The notes under the pieces were generated by a model. That model did not search any database and had not been told where the DNA came from. It saw only the letters and a program-made list of their open reading frames with translations. Below are positions 19,921 through 29,929 of a stretch of 64,000 bases of DNA, piece after piece (position 1 is the first letter of the stretch; every line of letters starts with the position of its first letter). The position numbers were made by a program, and so were the translations under genes. Origin of the DNA: Solobacterium sp. (GTDB taxonomy: Bacteria > Bacillota_I > Bacilli_A > Erysipelotrichales > Erysipelotrichaceae); NCBI GenBank assembly GCA_017432325.1, contig JAFRJJ010000013.1, positions 21,330 to 85,329 on the forward strand, read 5' to 3'.

Positions 19921-22900
19921 TTATCTTTTTAACAGCAGTTTTGCCGACAATGTGAACAGGGCTCCGCTGACCAGGAATACACCCGCCCAGAAGAGCGGAT
20001 AACCGTCTCCGCCCGTCTTGGGAAGCGCCGTCAGGAATTCAGATTTCTTTCTGTCATACATCGTGATGAACTGCGTCTGATCGGAAGACGCTGCTGTAAA
20101 TGTGATGGACGCGCTGACTTCATACTGCTCAGGCGCCTGTTCCTCCATCAGGGTGTATGTTTTTCCGGCACTGACCGACTGCAGTCTGTGTGCTTCTTCC
20201 GTGCTTGTCCAGCGGTCTATGACCTTCCCGGTCTCATCGATGATCTTCAGGACTGCTCCGGCCAGCGGTTTCTTTGTGAAGGAGTCAAGTTTTTCCACAC
20301 GGATATCCAGCGGAACGTTCTCGATCTTCAGTACACGGCCTTCCATATCCGCGTCAGTGATCACAGTCCCGTCCTGCAGGACGCTGAACTCAACAGGTCC
20401 GTTGTGTGAAGCATATCCGTCCGGTATTTTGATTTCCGTGATCGAATAGCCTTCCGAAGCCTTCAGTTTTGGTCCAAGTTCCTCCTGGGCTCCGGATGAT
20501 GTCCAGCTGTATATCTCATTGCCATGTTCATCCCACAGACAAAGCTGTGCCCCGGGCAGGGCATTGCCCCTTTCATCTGTTTTCAGTACAGCCAGACTGA
20601 TCTGATGGTTCGTAAATATATGCCCGGTATCATCCACAGTCACCGCATAGCCTGCCGGCACATTCTCCCGGATCTCATAAACGATCTTTCTGCCGGTATC
20701 ATCATATTCATTCAGACCAGCAAATACGCCTTTCCAGGATGATTCCGCATTGACTGACAGATGCCGGATGTCTTCTCCGTCTGCAAGCAGAATGAATTCA
20801 GCTTCTGCCAGTTCTGCGCCGTCCCATATCTTTTCCACCGGCAGATCGACCTTCCTGCGCTCATAGATATTCGTAACGGTCAGTTCGACTGTTTCTCCGC
20901 TGATCCGTACAGCCGGATCGCCGGTGACCGTGAACCTCCTGAAGACATATGCCGGGGACAGGCTGTCTTCCGTACCGTTCAGTTCCGTCAGAACATAGTT
21001 TCCATAGGGAATATCATTCAGTACCGTGCTTTCATTGTTTCTGATCTCGAATGTCCGGATCAGGTCCCCGTCTGCCGTATGCAGGGCAAACCGGTAGCTT
21101 TGTTCTGTCTGCAGCGGATCCCCTTCTGTGTCTTCCGTATGTTTTGTGATCTTCAGGTTTCCCCGGATACGTTCATTGGTGACCGTCATCGTCTGTTCAG
21201 CAGCGTCCCATTCCGCATGTCCGTGATCCTGTGCTTCCAGGCGGAACAGTTTTCTGAGGAAACGGATCAGCCCGTTTTCTGTAAGCTCATCCTTCAGATA
21301 CAGTGTTCCGTCCTGCAGGATCTCGAAGGAGATATCCGCGTCGGATCTCACATATCCTTCCGGCGCGGTGACCTCTCTCAGAACATAACTTCCTTCTTCC
21401 AGGGAACTGATCATGACGCTTCCGGCATCTGTTGTGTACTGTCCCAGAGATACGCCTGATCTGAACAGTTCAAATACAGCAGGTTCATTGATCAGGCTGT
21501 GGTCCGCACTGCATTTCTGCAGCGTCATTTCAAATGTGCCTGTCTGTTCTTCGCTGGCTGGGTCCCAGGTGTTGATCACCTCAAGACGATCGCCTGAAAG
21601 TCTGTTCTCCGAGATCCAGAGCCCTGCCTCAGATACTGTTTCGCCTGTCTGCACAAATACCGTATTTCCGTCCAGTATTTCCTTACTGCATCCTGCTACT
21701 GCTGATTCACTGACAGTATACTGTATCCGATCCGAACCATCCTGTCGGTAGACCGGCAGAGCCACGGTCGTGATCTGCCAGATGTCTGTTCCTGAAACGG
21801 CATCTGCCTGGGTAAGTGTATATGTTTCAAGCAGCTGTCCGTCCGCATACAATCCGATCAGGATCTCTGCGGGAAGTGCTGTCTGTGTTTCCCTGACCCA
21901 GGTCTTCCGGATCAGCAGCGGCTGTGCGGCCGGCGCAATGCCTGCGTCATTGTTTTCCGAAGCATAGCGGTAAGAACCGATCGACGAGGCTTCCGGCATG
22001 GTAATGCCGTCTATTCCGATTCCGGTCAGTCGTTCTTCTTCATAGATACCGGTCCCGTCTGAATCGCTGTCTTTGTTTCCGATATGAAGCGGTGACAGCA
22101 GATATTCAGGGAGACAGTCCGCCTCGATCAGTATCCGGTACGTCCCTTCGGGAAGCGAGGTGAACCGGTATCTTCCGTCTGTGTATGTTGATACCGTCCC
22201 TGTATGGACATCCATGCTTTGGGAAGAATGAATGACCGCAGGCACACCGTCAGATTCATATATCTCATAGTTTCCTGCAGTGTCCTGTTTCAGCAGTGTG
22301 ACCGTCATATCATGCATCGGCTGTTCCAGCGAGCTGCGCTGACCGTCCAGGTCGCCGTCTTCCCAGATAATACCCTCAATACTGCGCGATACGATGTAAA
22401 CTGTCGATTCTCCGGTATCGGAACCCCTGTAGACCGTGTTTCTGATCTTCTGGCCTCCCTGACTTCCCGGCATACTGACACGAAGATGCAGCCTGCATGT
22501 CTGCTGTCTGTAAAGCGTACCGATCACAGCAGCAGCTTTGATATTCTTCCGTTCTCCGGGATCCAGTACGAGGACACGGTCTTCCCTGTCAGACTGCACA
22601 GTTCCTTTGATCCATGCCGGAGAATTCCTGATCTGCCCGGCTGTGATGTGTTCAGCAGCCGCTTCATCAATTTCCTGAAAGGTGTACCATATCTCCCAGT
22701 CACCGATATTCTCGGCAGTGATCTTTGTACCGTCTGCGGAATACTTCAGGATCCTGAATTCATCCAGATACAGATCTCCCGTGTATGTACTGTCTGAGGC
22801 AAATACATCCAGTACAACGGAGTCCGTCAGATCAGAAGAACCGTTGTTTCCCGCCGTGATCGTCCATCCCGCGCTTTCCTGCGGATCGATGAATCTCCGG

Positions 22901-25900
22901 TCGGCCTTTTTCGATACAGCCATTGCCAGCTGTTTGGAGATACGGATCCCCGCTTCACTGATATTGTCGTTTGCAGGAGTCAGAGGACGATGATCCCCGT
23001 CTGCACTGATGGATGACGTCACGATGATCTGCTGCTGATCAGCTATTTCGATATATCCGTTCTCTTCATCGATCACCGTGCCGAAGTAGATGTTGTCCAT
23101 ATCCTGCGAAGGAATGATGTTCTCCAGCGTCCATGTCAGGATCGTCTGTCCGTTCTCCCCTGCTGTCAGTACGGGTTCAAGCGGTATGCCGGAACAGCTT
23201 CCCTGCTTTCCGATACCAGTCTGTACGTATTGGGAACCTGACGCGTACCAGGAACCGAAATCATTGTTGTACATCAGCTGCGCAGGCATGACCGCTCTGA
23301 CAGTCACTGTGACCGGTGTGCCTTCCCCGGTCTGCGTATATGTTGTCAATGACGGTTTGATCCGGTATTCCACATAGCGCTGTCCGCTGTCCAGGCTGTA
23401 GATCCTTGCCGGTTCCGCTGAGCCTGTCCGGGTCTGCGCAGCAGTGATCTCGATCTCGCTTCTGAACGGAGTGACATAAACTGAATCTCCATCATGATTA
23501 TCCCCGGTATGTCCGGACACATAGGCGCTGTTTTCCCACACTGCTTTGACATACTCTTCTTTCACATCCTGCCTGTCGCCCTGCGGAAAGATAAATGAAA
23601 GATTATCGGTCCCTTCCGGACGCAGCGGGATCATTCCTCCGGCTGCGCTGACCTTGTCTTTCAGCCACCATGTCGTGCTGATCCTGATCTGATACACATT
23701 GCCCACTGTCTGACTCTCATCCGCGGTCGTACAAGGTATATATGACAAGGCTGCCTTTTTGGTGAATTCTTTTTCCGACAGATCCTTGCGGTACTGGGTC
23801 AGGATCCCCACACACGTATATCCTAGATCCTGCAGCTGCTGCAGATCGGAAAAATAGATCAGATCCGACTCAACTGCGTCATTCATTTCCGCGTCATCAC
23901 TCCATCCCGTTCCGTCCGGCTTCGCCGCATACATCCATGAATATGTTCCTGACGCATAATAACCGTCGTTATAGGCAGACGGACTGCCGGGAGTACCGTC
24001 ACTGTTCTGCAGGAGTATGCCTTCATCATCGAACTTCATCAGGCTGTTTGCGGCATATACGACATTGTCGCTGTCACCTCTGGGATCACACCAAAGTCCC
24101 CAGGTGATCCCGAACGGCTGTCCGGCTGCCACAGCATCCTCGCCGGTATGCAGAAAGGAATCAGGTTCTTCGTTATGGTTGATATCGCCGTATCCGTCTG
24201 CGGAAGCGTAATGGATGTTCGGTGTATATACCCCTCCACCGGCAATAAAGGCCGACCATGTCAGCACGTCATCAGATGTATTTCCCTGCTCTAGCAGTAC
24301 ATCCGATACCTTCAGCTGTGCATCTGTTACGCTCAGTTCGACTGTTCCTGTGTCTTCATACCATTCGCTGAGATCTGTTCCGTTCTGTTCATAGGGGACG
24401 ACAAAGTATACCTCTGCCGCGGAGATACAACCGACCCGCGCTGTAAACACACCGTCTGAAGGTTTCCAGTAGATGTTCTGGTTCTTCGGGGCAGCGCCGC
24501 TGTTGCCGTTCGGGAACCACTGCGGATTCACTTCATAACCATTAGGATGCTGTTCACTTTTCGGATAGATCGTGTAGGTTACAACACTTCCTTCCTGCAC
24601 TGCGCTCCAGTCACCTCCGTTCCAGCATCCGTTGGAGCCGTCGGCAGGCATGATATCGGGCCGTTCATTCTTTCTGTTCAAAGGTGCCAATGTAGCGTAC
24701 GTCAAACCATAGCTCTTAACATCTCTTTCATCGGTCTGCAGGTCGGAATACGGACGCTTATTGCCTTCATAGCTCCAGATCAGCGGTACAAATCCGTCAT
24801 TATTCATCGACACAGGAGACGAAGATGCGGAGGACTTTCTGTATACAGCCTGCATATCAACGCTGACACTGATCGGTCCGCCCGGCAATGCGCATCCTTT
24901 CAGGTCCGCACCCGTTCCGGCACTGCCTTTGCTGTAGAGCTGGAGGTTCACGGAATAACCATAGATCCTTCCTTTGACCTGTCCGGCATCTTTGTTCAGC
25001 GCGAGACTGTTTCCTGTGGAAAAGTCGAACACATCCAGACCCTGTGTATGCGTATGTTTTGCAAGCGCGGCATTCATTCTGAGTTCACATGTGACCTCTA
25101 CCGGTTCCGAAACGCATTCAGCCGCCTGACTGATATCGTTATGATCCATCCAGGCACGGAAGACAGGCTGTATGACTGTGCCGTCGGAAGCTCCGAGGAT
25201 ATGGATCACCACGCTGACAGTCCCGCTGCCGGGGAATGCGTTTTCCGCGGTCTCATTCGGCTCCATAAACCGTTTGACAAGCAGCACCTGGTTCCCTTCT
25301 CCGTCCTTACTGAGCGTCCATCCGGTCGTTCCGGGTGCCAGTGTATCAAGATCATTGCATTGGTTTCCCGTCCAGCCCATGGATTCCGTATCAAAAACCG
25401 CTTCCTTTTCTGTACATGGAAGAATGAATTCATAGAACATATATCCGCTGCCGACACTGTCGTAAATACCATTGGATCTTGTTCTGTAAAACAAGGTATA
25501 TGTCAGCGTATCAAACGTCCTGATCCTGTGATTTGCGTCCGATGTATCTCTGCCGGGAGTATCCGCTTCATCAAACGGGCCGATTCCGTCTTTCATCTCC
25601 GAAACACTCAGTGTCTCAACATAGATCAGGTCATCATCCAGATAATCATGTTCTCCTCCGGACTGATCCAGCAGGATCGTGCACAGTTCCTGATAAAGAG
25701 CATATTTCTCAGGGTTCCTGCCCTGCCATTCAGTTCTGTCTTCTTCAGACATTCCGTTTTCAAGGGACCTGATCTGCTGCAGAAGCGTACGTATACTGTC
25801 CTTTTCCTCTTCACTCATCTGAAATACGGAACTGCTTTCCGGCAGCTGTTCCAAATACTGCGTGATCTTCAGAAATTTTACTATGATGACAGTCATCTCG

Positions 25901-26268
25901 GGCATATCATCCCAGACCAGCGATGTGTCCGCAAACACAGACTGAAAGACATAACTGCCTTCGATGTCCGCATCATATGTACTGCACTGCCAGACTGCTT
26001 CCTGTTCCTCCGGCGTCTCACTTCCGGCAAACAGAACTGCTAATGTATCCGGAAGATACAGATCTTCTTCCGCAGTTCCTGCTTCAGCCATGATCTCTGA
26101 AGGATCAGGCACTGCGACCGCTTCGATCACCCGCTGTTCTGTTTCCGTTGATTCAGTCTGCTGTTCTGATGCCGGATCCGGTTCTTCGGCAGTTACAGGC
26201 ATTGTCCTCAGACAGATCATTGCCGCAAACAACAATGCCTGTCGTTTTTTCCATGCTGTGCTATACAT
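19921..26268 (-). CDS. Large LPXTG-anchored Cna-B/SpaA-type surface protein
   Basis: 2115 residues from the ATG at 26268, chosen for its GGAGGAAACT site and because it begins a signal peptide (WKKRQALLFAAMICL, likely cut near VTA-EE). Residues ~30-1290 are beta-rich and acidic with DUF11-like parts and no clear known domain at the start. About 1293-1450 is an SdrD-B-like domain (EGIIWEDGDLDG); ~1452-2070 is a string of Cna-B and SpaA/prealbumin-like repeats (RKTWV, LREVTAPEGYV, VEKIWDG, ITEIKIPDGY, LMEEQAPEQYE). LPKTG at ~2083, a hydrophobic stretch and LLLKR form a sortase signal. Likely an adhesin or pilin-like protein; no sortase is in the window. It lies between rplA and rplJ. Confidence 0.9.
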   Translation of the reverse strand: MYSTAWKKRQALLFAAMICLRTMPVTAEEPDPASEQQTESTETEQRVIEAVAVPDPSEIMAEAGTAEEDLYLPDTLAVLFAGSETPEEQEAVWQCSTYDADIEGSYVFQSVFADTSLVWDDMPEMTVIIVKFLKITQYLEQLPESSSVFQMSEEEKDSIRTLLQQIRSLENGMSEEDRTEWQGRNPEKYALYQELCTILLDQSGGEHDYLDDDLIYVETLSVSEMKDGIGPFDEADTPGRDTSDANHRIRTFDTLTYTLFYRTRSNGIYDSVGSGYMFYEFILPCTEKEAVFDTESMGWTGNQCNDLDTLAPGTTGWTLSKDGEGNQVLLVKRFMEPNETAENAFPGSGTVSVVIHILGASDGTVIQPVFRAWMDHNDISQAAECVSEPVEVTCELRMNAALAKHTHTQGLDVFDFSTGNSLALNKDAGQVKGRIYGYSVNLQLYSKGSAGTGADLKGCALPGGPISVSVDMQAVYRKSSASSSPVSMNNDGFVPLIWSYEGNKRPYSDLQTDERDVKSYGLTYATLAPLNRKNERPDIMPADGSNGCWNGGDWSAVQEGSVVTYTIYPKSEQHPNGYEVNPQWFPNGNSGAAPKNQNIYWKPSDGVFTARVGCISAAEVYFVVPYEQNGTDLSEWYEDTGTVELSVTDAQLKVSDVLLEQGNTSDDVLTWSAFIAGGGVYTPNIHYASADGYGDINHNEEPDSFLHTGEDAVAAGQPFGITWGLWCDPRGDSDNVVYAANSLMKFDDEGILLQNSDGTPGSPSAYNDGYYASGTYSWMYAAKPDGTGWSDDAEMNDAVESDLIYFSDLQQLQDLGYTCVGILTQYRKDLSEKEFTKKAALSYIPCTTADESQTVGNVYQIRISTTWWLKDKVSAAGGMIPLRPEGTDNLSFIFPQGDRQDVKEEYVKAVWENSAYVSGHTGDNHDGDSVYVTPFRSEIEITAAQTRTGSAEPARIYSLDSGQRYVEYRIKPSLTTYTQTGEGTPVTVTVRAVMPAQLMYNNDFGSWYASGSQYVQTGIGKQGSCSGIPLEPVLTAGENGQTILTWTLENIIPSQDMDNIYFGTVIDEENGYIEIADQQQIIVTSSISADGDHRPLTPANDNISEAGIRISKQLAMAVSKKADRRFIDPQESAGWTITAGNNGSSDLTDSVVLDVFASDSTYTGDLYLDEFRILKYSADGTKITAENIGDWEIWYTFQEIDEAAAEHITAGQIRNSPAWIKGTVQSDREDRVLVLDPGERKNIKAAAVIGTLYRQQTCRLHLRVSMPGSQGGQKIRNTVYRGSDTGESTVYIVSRSIEGIIWEDGDLDGQRSSLEQPMHDMTVTLLKQDTAGNYEIYESDGVPAVIHSSQSMDVHTGTVSTYTDGRYRFTSLPEGTYRILIEADCLPEYLLSPLHIGNKDSDSDGTGIYEEERLTGIGIDGITMPEASSIGSYRYASENNDAGIAPAAQPLLIRKTWVRETQTALPAEILIGLYADGQLLETYTLTQADAVSGTDIWQITTVALPVYRQDGSDRIQYTVSESAVAGCSKEILDGNTVFVQTGETVSEAGLWISENRLSGDRLEVINTWDPASEEQTGTFEMTLQKCSADHSLINEPAVFELFRSGVSLGQYTTDAGSVMISSLEEGSYVLREVTAPEGYVRSDADISFEILQDGTLYLKDELTENGLIRFLRKLFRLEAQDHGHAEWDAAEQTMTVTNERIRGNLKITKHTEDTEGDPLQTEQSYRFALHTADGDLIRTFEIRNNESTVLNDIPYGNYVLTELNGTEDSLSPAYVFRRFTVTGDPAVRISGETVELTVTNIYERRKVDLPVEKIWDGAELAEAEFILLADGEDIRHLSVNAESSWKGVFAGLNEYDDTGRKIVYEIRENVPAGYAVTVDDTGHIFTNHQISLAVLKTDERGNALPGAQLCLWDEHGNEIYSWTSSGAQEELGPKLKASEGYSITEIKIPDGYASHNGPVEFSVLQDGTVITDADMEGRVLKIENVPLDIRVEKLDSFTKKPLAGAVLKIIDETGKVIDRWTSTEEAHRLQSVSAGKTYTLMEEQAPEQYEVSASITFTAASSDQTQFITMYDRKKSEFLTALPKTGGDGYPLFWAGVFLVSGALFTLSAKLLLKR

Positions 26269-26346
26269 AGTTTCCTCCGTTTCCATCGGCCGCAACGGCC
26301 TTCTGAAATAACATTCGGTATTCACACTGAATCTCCACGGAAAAAC

Positions 26347-26380
26347 AAAAAAAAGATCTGAAATTCAACATTCCAGATCC
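26347..26380 (-). terminator. Rho-independent terminator after rplKA
   Basis: Minus strand: GATCTG and CAGATC with a 13-nt loop, followed by eight T. It separates rplKA from the surface-protein gene. Downstream, before that gene, GGCCG/CGGCC can form a small hairpin; a clear promoter was not found. Confidence 0.82.
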
Positions 26381-26404
26381 TTTTGGTTACATGTGTATGC
26401 TGCC

Positions 26405-27082
26405 TTACTCAACTACAACTTTAACGCCGGGGCCCATTGTTGTGGAAACAGTGATTCCCTTCATGTATGTACCCTTGACTGTTGCAGGCTTGATACGGTT
26501 CAGCTGATCATACAGAGCCTTGAAGTTCTCTGCAAGAGCCTGATCAGAGAAGGAGCACTTGCCGATCAGACAGTTGATGTTTCCATCTCTGTCAACACGG
26601 TATGTGATCTTACCTTTTTTGATCTCTTCGATCGCCTGGGTAATGTTTGTTGTAACAGTACCTGTCTTAGGGTTCGGCATTAAGCCCTTAGGACCGAGCA
26701 CACGGCCGAGTTTACCGAGCTGACCCATCATATCGGGAGTAGCTACGATAATATCGAAGTCGAACCATCCGCCCTTGATCTTTTCGATCATGTCTGCGCC
26801 GCCAACGAAGTCAGCGCCTGCATCCTTAGCTTCCTGTTCTTTCGGGCCCTGAGTAATAACAAGAACTTTTCTTGTCTTACCTGTGCCGTTGGGAAGAACC
26901 ATAGCACCACGGATGTTCTGTTCAGCCTGACGAGGGTCAACGTTCAGGAAGAAGCTGGCTTCTACTGTAGCGTCGAATTTTACCGGGCTGAGTTTCTTTG
27001 CGAGTGCAACACCTTCTGCATAGGGATACAGTTTTGTGCTGTCTACCTGAGCCTGAGCGGCCTTGAATTTCTTACCTGCCAT
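26405..27082 (-). CDS. rplA: 50S ribosomal protein L1
   Basis: 225 residues. Builds the L1 stalk and often represses its own operon. Family blocks: [52 protein letters not shown] and the C-terminal GPGVKV. It starts 2 nt after the rplK stop (translational coupling). Ends 25 nt before the terminator. Confidence 0.98.
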   Translation of the reverse strand: MAGKKFKAAQAQVDSTKLYPYAEGVALAKKLSPVKFDATVEASFFLNVDPRQAEQNIRGAMVLPNGTGKTRKVLVITQGPKEQEAKDAGADFVGGADMIEKIKGGWFDFDIIVATPDMMGQLGKLGRVLGPKGLMPNPKTGTVTTNITQAIEEIKKGKITYRVDRDGNINCLIGKCSFSDQALAENFKALYDQLNRIKPATVKGTYMKGITVSTTMGPGVKVVVE

Positions 27083-27084
27083 GA

Positions 27085-27507
27085 TCAGTTATCCATCCCT
27101 TCTACTGTAATACCCATGTTGCGGGCTGTACCTGCAATGATCTTCATAGCTGCTTCAACACTGTTAGCATTCAGGTCAGGCATCTTGTACTCAGCGATCT
27201 CGCGGAGCTGATCAACAGTGATCTTGCCAGCCTTGACAGTCTTCGGTGTACCGGAAGCTTTAGCGATTCCGGCAGCCTTCTTCAGCAGGAATGCTGCAGG
27301 TGTTGTTTTGATGACGAAATCAAAGCTCTTGTCTTCATAAGCTGTGATGACGACAGGAACGATGTCACCCTTGCGGTCCTTTGTTTTGTCGTTGAATTCC
27401 GTGCAGAATTTCGGCATGTTGATGCCTGCGGATGCCAGAGCCGGTCCCGGTTTAGCGCCGCCTGCAGGGAACTGCAGTTTGCATACTTTTGCAACTTTCT
27501 TTGCCAT
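27085..27507 (-). CDS. rplK: 50S ribosomal protein L11
   Basis: 140 residues. Part of the GTPase-associated centre and needed for RelA-type responses. The N-terminal [21 protein letters not shown] and the C-terminal RNA-binding domain ([19 protein letters not shown], then RNMGITVEG) are intact. AAAGGAGGAACGCCAC precedes the ATG. Confidence 0.98.
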   Translation of the reverse strand: MAKKVAKVCKLQFPAGGAKPGPALASAGINMPKFCTEFNDKTKDRKGDIVPVVITAYEDKSFDFVIKTTPAAFLLKKAAGIAKASGTPKTVKAGKITVDQLREIAEYKMPDLNANSVEAAMKIIAGTARNMGITVEGMDN

Positions 27508-27600
27508 GTGGCGTTCCTCCTTTAAATAGGTTCCACATGCAGTGGTAAACGGATAAGCTGCTTATCCTCCCACGCATGATTACACACGAAAAAACGTGTG
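27508..27600 (-). promoter_or_regulatory. Structured rplKA leader
   Basis: After the promoter the transcript has a CACACG/CGTGTG hairpin with a T loop, then GTGGGAGG, GGATAAGC/GCTTATCC and ACCAC. The GTGGGAGG...ACCAC arrangement resembles leaders I know from Firmicute rplK mRNAs and may bind L1 or influence antitermination. The name of the class is from memory. Confidence 0.6.
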
Positions 27601-27607
27601 CTTCAAT

Positions 27608-27636
27608 ATGATAGTATTAATTGCTTCTCGAGTCAA
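27608..27636 (-). promoter_or_regulatory. Promoter of rplKA
   Basis: Minus strand: TTGACT (27631-27636), 17-nt spacer, TATCAT (27608-27613). Close to the sigma-70/SigA consensus. Confidence 0.85.
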
Positions 27637-27642
27637 TCATTT

Positions 27643-28566
27643 TTAACCGAGAACTACAGATGCCAGTGTAATTACAAGAGGCAGTACCGCCAGGCAGAGG
27701 ATCGTTGACAGACACACCTGCTCTACGGCGTCCGTGTAGTTCTTGTCATATGCCTGTGCAAACACAGCAACATTGGAACCGACCGGTGCCGCAGCAGCGA
27801 TCATCAGTGCCAGTTTCATTTCAGATATGCCGAACGGCAGGATCCTGAATATGGCAAGCGTTGCCAGCGGGATCAGGACCAGTCTGAGCAGGCATACGAT
27901 ATATGTCTTTTTCTTTTTGAACATTGCCAGCAGATCCGACTGAGCGAGGAATATACCGCTGATCATCATGGCGATCGGTGTGTTCAGTCCCGCAATCGAA
28001 CTGAATACACTGGTCACGACGCCAGGCATATGGTTTCCGGCTCCGGAAAAGAAGATGATCAATCCGGCAGCCACCGCAAGAACGATCGGATTCGTTATGA
28101 TCTTTTTCGGCGAGATGACATTCTTATCAGAGGTGATGACATACACTCCGTATGTCCACTGCAGTGCGTTGACGAACACGATCATGACGGAAATGTAGAA
28201 TACATACTGGCTTCCCATAACCGCTGTGACCAGCGGGATACCGATGAACCCCGCGTTTGAGAAAGCCGATGAGAAGCAGGAAATACCGTCACGCTTCCCA
28301 AAAACGATATGCGAGATCACGATCGCCGCCAGCATGGCTGCACCTGCCAGCAGTGTTGACTGCAGGAGCTCCGCAGCCTTTTCAGCTGTCCGTTCAATGC
28401 AGAAGTTGTTGATCACCACGACCGGGATGACCAGGTACAGCAGGATCTTGCCGAGTTCCTTTGACCCCTGATCCGTGATCATTCCCTTTTTATAGAAAAC
28501 ATATCCTGTCAGCATCAGCAGAAACATGACACAGATCTGTTTCAGCAGCAGTAAGCCGATCGCCAT
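27643..28566 (-). CDS. AEC family transporter (auxin efflux carrier type)
   Basis: 307 residues from the ATG at 28566 (AAGGAGGAATGAACAT before it). About ten hydrophobic segments in two similar halves, beginning LLLLKQICVMFLLMLTGYV. The family includes malate, auxin and other carboxylate permeases of bacteria. NAGFIGIPLV in the first half and APVGSNVAVFAQ in the second are family-like. The CYTH gene ends 4 nt before the start. Substrate is not inferable. No terminator is seen before the rplKA promoter, which lies right behind it. Confidence 0.85.
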   Translation of the reverse strand: MAIGLLLLKQICVMFLLMLTGYVFYKKGMITDQGSKELGKILLYLVIPVVVINNFCIERTAEKAAELLQSTLLAGAAMLAAIVISHIVFGKRDGISCFSSAFSNAGFIGIPLVTAVMGSQYVFYISVMIVFVNALQWTYGVYVITSDKNVISPKKIITNPIVLAVAAGLIIFFSGAGNHMPGVVTSVFSSIAGLNTPIAMMISGIFLAQSDLLAMFKKKKTYIVCLLRLVLIPLATLAIFRILPFGISEMKLALMIAAAAPVGSNVAVFAQAYDKNYTDAVEQVCLSTILCLAVLPLVITLASVVLG

Positions 28567-28570
28567 ATGT

Positions 28571-29017
28571 TCATTCCTCCTTGAACGCAAGCATTGCATT
28601 CGTATAGTAGGGATCGTCCGTCACTTCCGTGCCGAACCATACCGGCGGCTCAAATGCGTTCGCTTCCTCTTCACTGCCAAATTCCGTTTCCACCACCAGC
28701 AGTCCGTCGAGCCTGCCGTGATACACATCGATCTCGGCGTGATGTCTGTCCGGGAGTTCCATGACATACCGGTTCTTTGCGACCGGATGGCCGATCGTTT
28801 TTTCACACAGTTTTGCATAGTCTTCAGCAGAGATCTCAAATTCTTCTTCCTGCCGGATCATGCCCATGCCGCTTTTATATGTGAAGATATGTTTATCATC
28901 CGCTTTCCGGATCCTGAGGACCGGGTCGACTGAAAGATACCTTTGTTCCATCCGGATCATAACTGTTCCTGTCAGATCGGGAAGTTCTTTTACAAGAAAT
29001 TTACGTTCAATTTCCAT
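28571..29017 (-). CDS. CYTH domain protein (triphosphate tunnel metalloenzyme)
   Basis: 148 residues. The N-terminal EIERKFLV is the EXEXK signature that binds divalent metal and triphosphate in the CYTH fold; RIRK, EFEI and EIDVYHGRLDGLLVVE supply further strand-borne charged residues of the tunnel. Bacterial short members are mostly inorganic tripolyphosphatases; adenylate cyclase activity is also known in the superfamily. It overlaps no gene and precedes the AEC transporter by 4 nt. Confidence 0.88.
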   Translation of the reverse strand: MEIERKFLVKELPDLTGTVMIRMEQRYLSVDPVLRIRKADDKHIFTYKSGMGMIRQEEEFEISAEDYAKLCEKTIGHPVAKNRYVMELPDRHHAEIDVYHGRLDGLLVVETEFGSEEEANAFEPPVWFGTEVTDDPYYTNAMLAFKEE

Positions 29018-29049
29018 AATGGCCGCCTTTCCGCAATGTATTCATTCAT

Positions 29050-29086
29050 AAAAAACAAAACCCACCGGAAGTGATCACGGTGAGTT
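29050..29086 (-). terminator. Rho-independent terminator after the SGNH hydrolase gene
   Basis: Minus strand: AACTCACCG and CGGTGGGTT with a 9-nt loop, then TTGTTTTTT. It starts 7 nt after the SGNH hydrolase stop. Confidence 0.75.
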
Positions 29087-29093
29087 CCTGGCT

Positions 29094-29819
29094 TTACTGT
29101 TTGAAGAATGCCGTGAGATCCTTTTCAAACATTGGTGTCCACCATTCCAGATACCCTGCCCTGGTCGGATGTACCGGATCAAACATATAGAGCTGATATG
29201 CCTCATCCGTGATCTCGTACATCTCTTTATGGTTCCAGAGATCGATCAGACCGATATTCCACTTTTCCTGCATGACCGGCAGCAGCTCTGTCATGCTCTG
29301 ATAAAGATCAGAGATAAATCTTGTGCCGCTGTAGAACAGTACCGGGCAGTGCCAGGTATTCTGCGCGTAGGAAATAATATATTCCATAGCTCCAGCGATC
29401 GTCTGCAGGTCAAATGCCTCAGGATCTCTTTCATCCGTTACCGTTCCAAGAGGCATACCCTGTGTCGCGTCATTGGTGGAAAGCTGGCAGATCAGCGCGT
29501 CCGCCGGGAATGACTGATCGATCGTCCTCAGACGTTTGATATAGGACGGTCCTTTTGCGTCAACATCGACAAGTGTTGTGCCGTTGACCGCTTCCTTGAT
29601 CATAACGATGCCGTCAAGATGTTCCAGATCATCCGCGAATGACTGGTTCATTGAAGCGTATCCGAGTGTTACGGAACTGCCGAGAAATATCAGGTGTTTC
29701 CCTTTCAGCGGGCTGTTTTCCTTTGCGGGATACTGCGTAACATCATACTGCGGCGCGTTGCCCGGATGTCCCTCTTTGGTATAACCGTGTTCAGGCTTTT
29801 TCAGTTCAGGTATCTGCAT
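29094..29819 (-). CDS. SGNH/GDSL-type hydrolase
   Basis: 241 residues from the ATG at 29819; an ATG 6 nt upstream would touch the AAGGAGGG site. The Ser block is LIFLGSSVTLGYAS, the Asn block LSTNDATQG, and the C-terminal Asp-His block is DPVHPTRAGY, so the catalytic triad appears complete. SGNH enzymes are esterases acting on acyl or acetyl groups. No signal peptide is seen, so action is probably cytoplasmic. It is flanked by terminators and is probably a single-gene unit. Confidence 0.85.
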   Translation of the reverse strand: MQIPELKKPEHGYTKEGHPGNAPQYDVTQYPAKENSPLKGKHLIFLGSSVTLGYASMNQSFADDLEHLDGIVMIKEAVNGTTLVDVDAKGPSYIKRLRTIDQSFPADALICQLSTNDATQGMPLGTVTDERDPEAFDLQTIAGAMEYIISYAQNTWHCPVLFYSGTRFISDLYQSMTELLPVMQEKWNIGLIDLWNHKEMYEITDEAYQLYMFDPVHPTRAGYLEWWTPMFEKDLTAFFKQ

Positions 29820-29888
29820 GATCATCCCTCCTTGTTATATTTACAACAACATCTTATCAGACTAAAGTTCTTCTTGAAACTGACGATT

Positions 29889-29922
29889 ACAAAAGAAGAT
29901 CCTGCTGAATCATTCAGCAGGA
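29889..29922 (-). terminator. Rho-independent terminator of the rpmG-secE-nusG operon
   Basis: TCCTGCTGAAT and ATTCAGCAGGA form an 11-bp stem around one base (effectively a tighter pairing), followed on the minus strand by TCTTCTTTTG. It lies 8 nt after nusG. Confidence 0.82.
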
Positions 29923-29929
29923 CCCTTTA

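Noticed and set aside
24547..26043. 498-codon open frame opposite the large surface-protein gene
   Set aside because: Antisense to a gene with clear repeats and signal peptide; no start signals.
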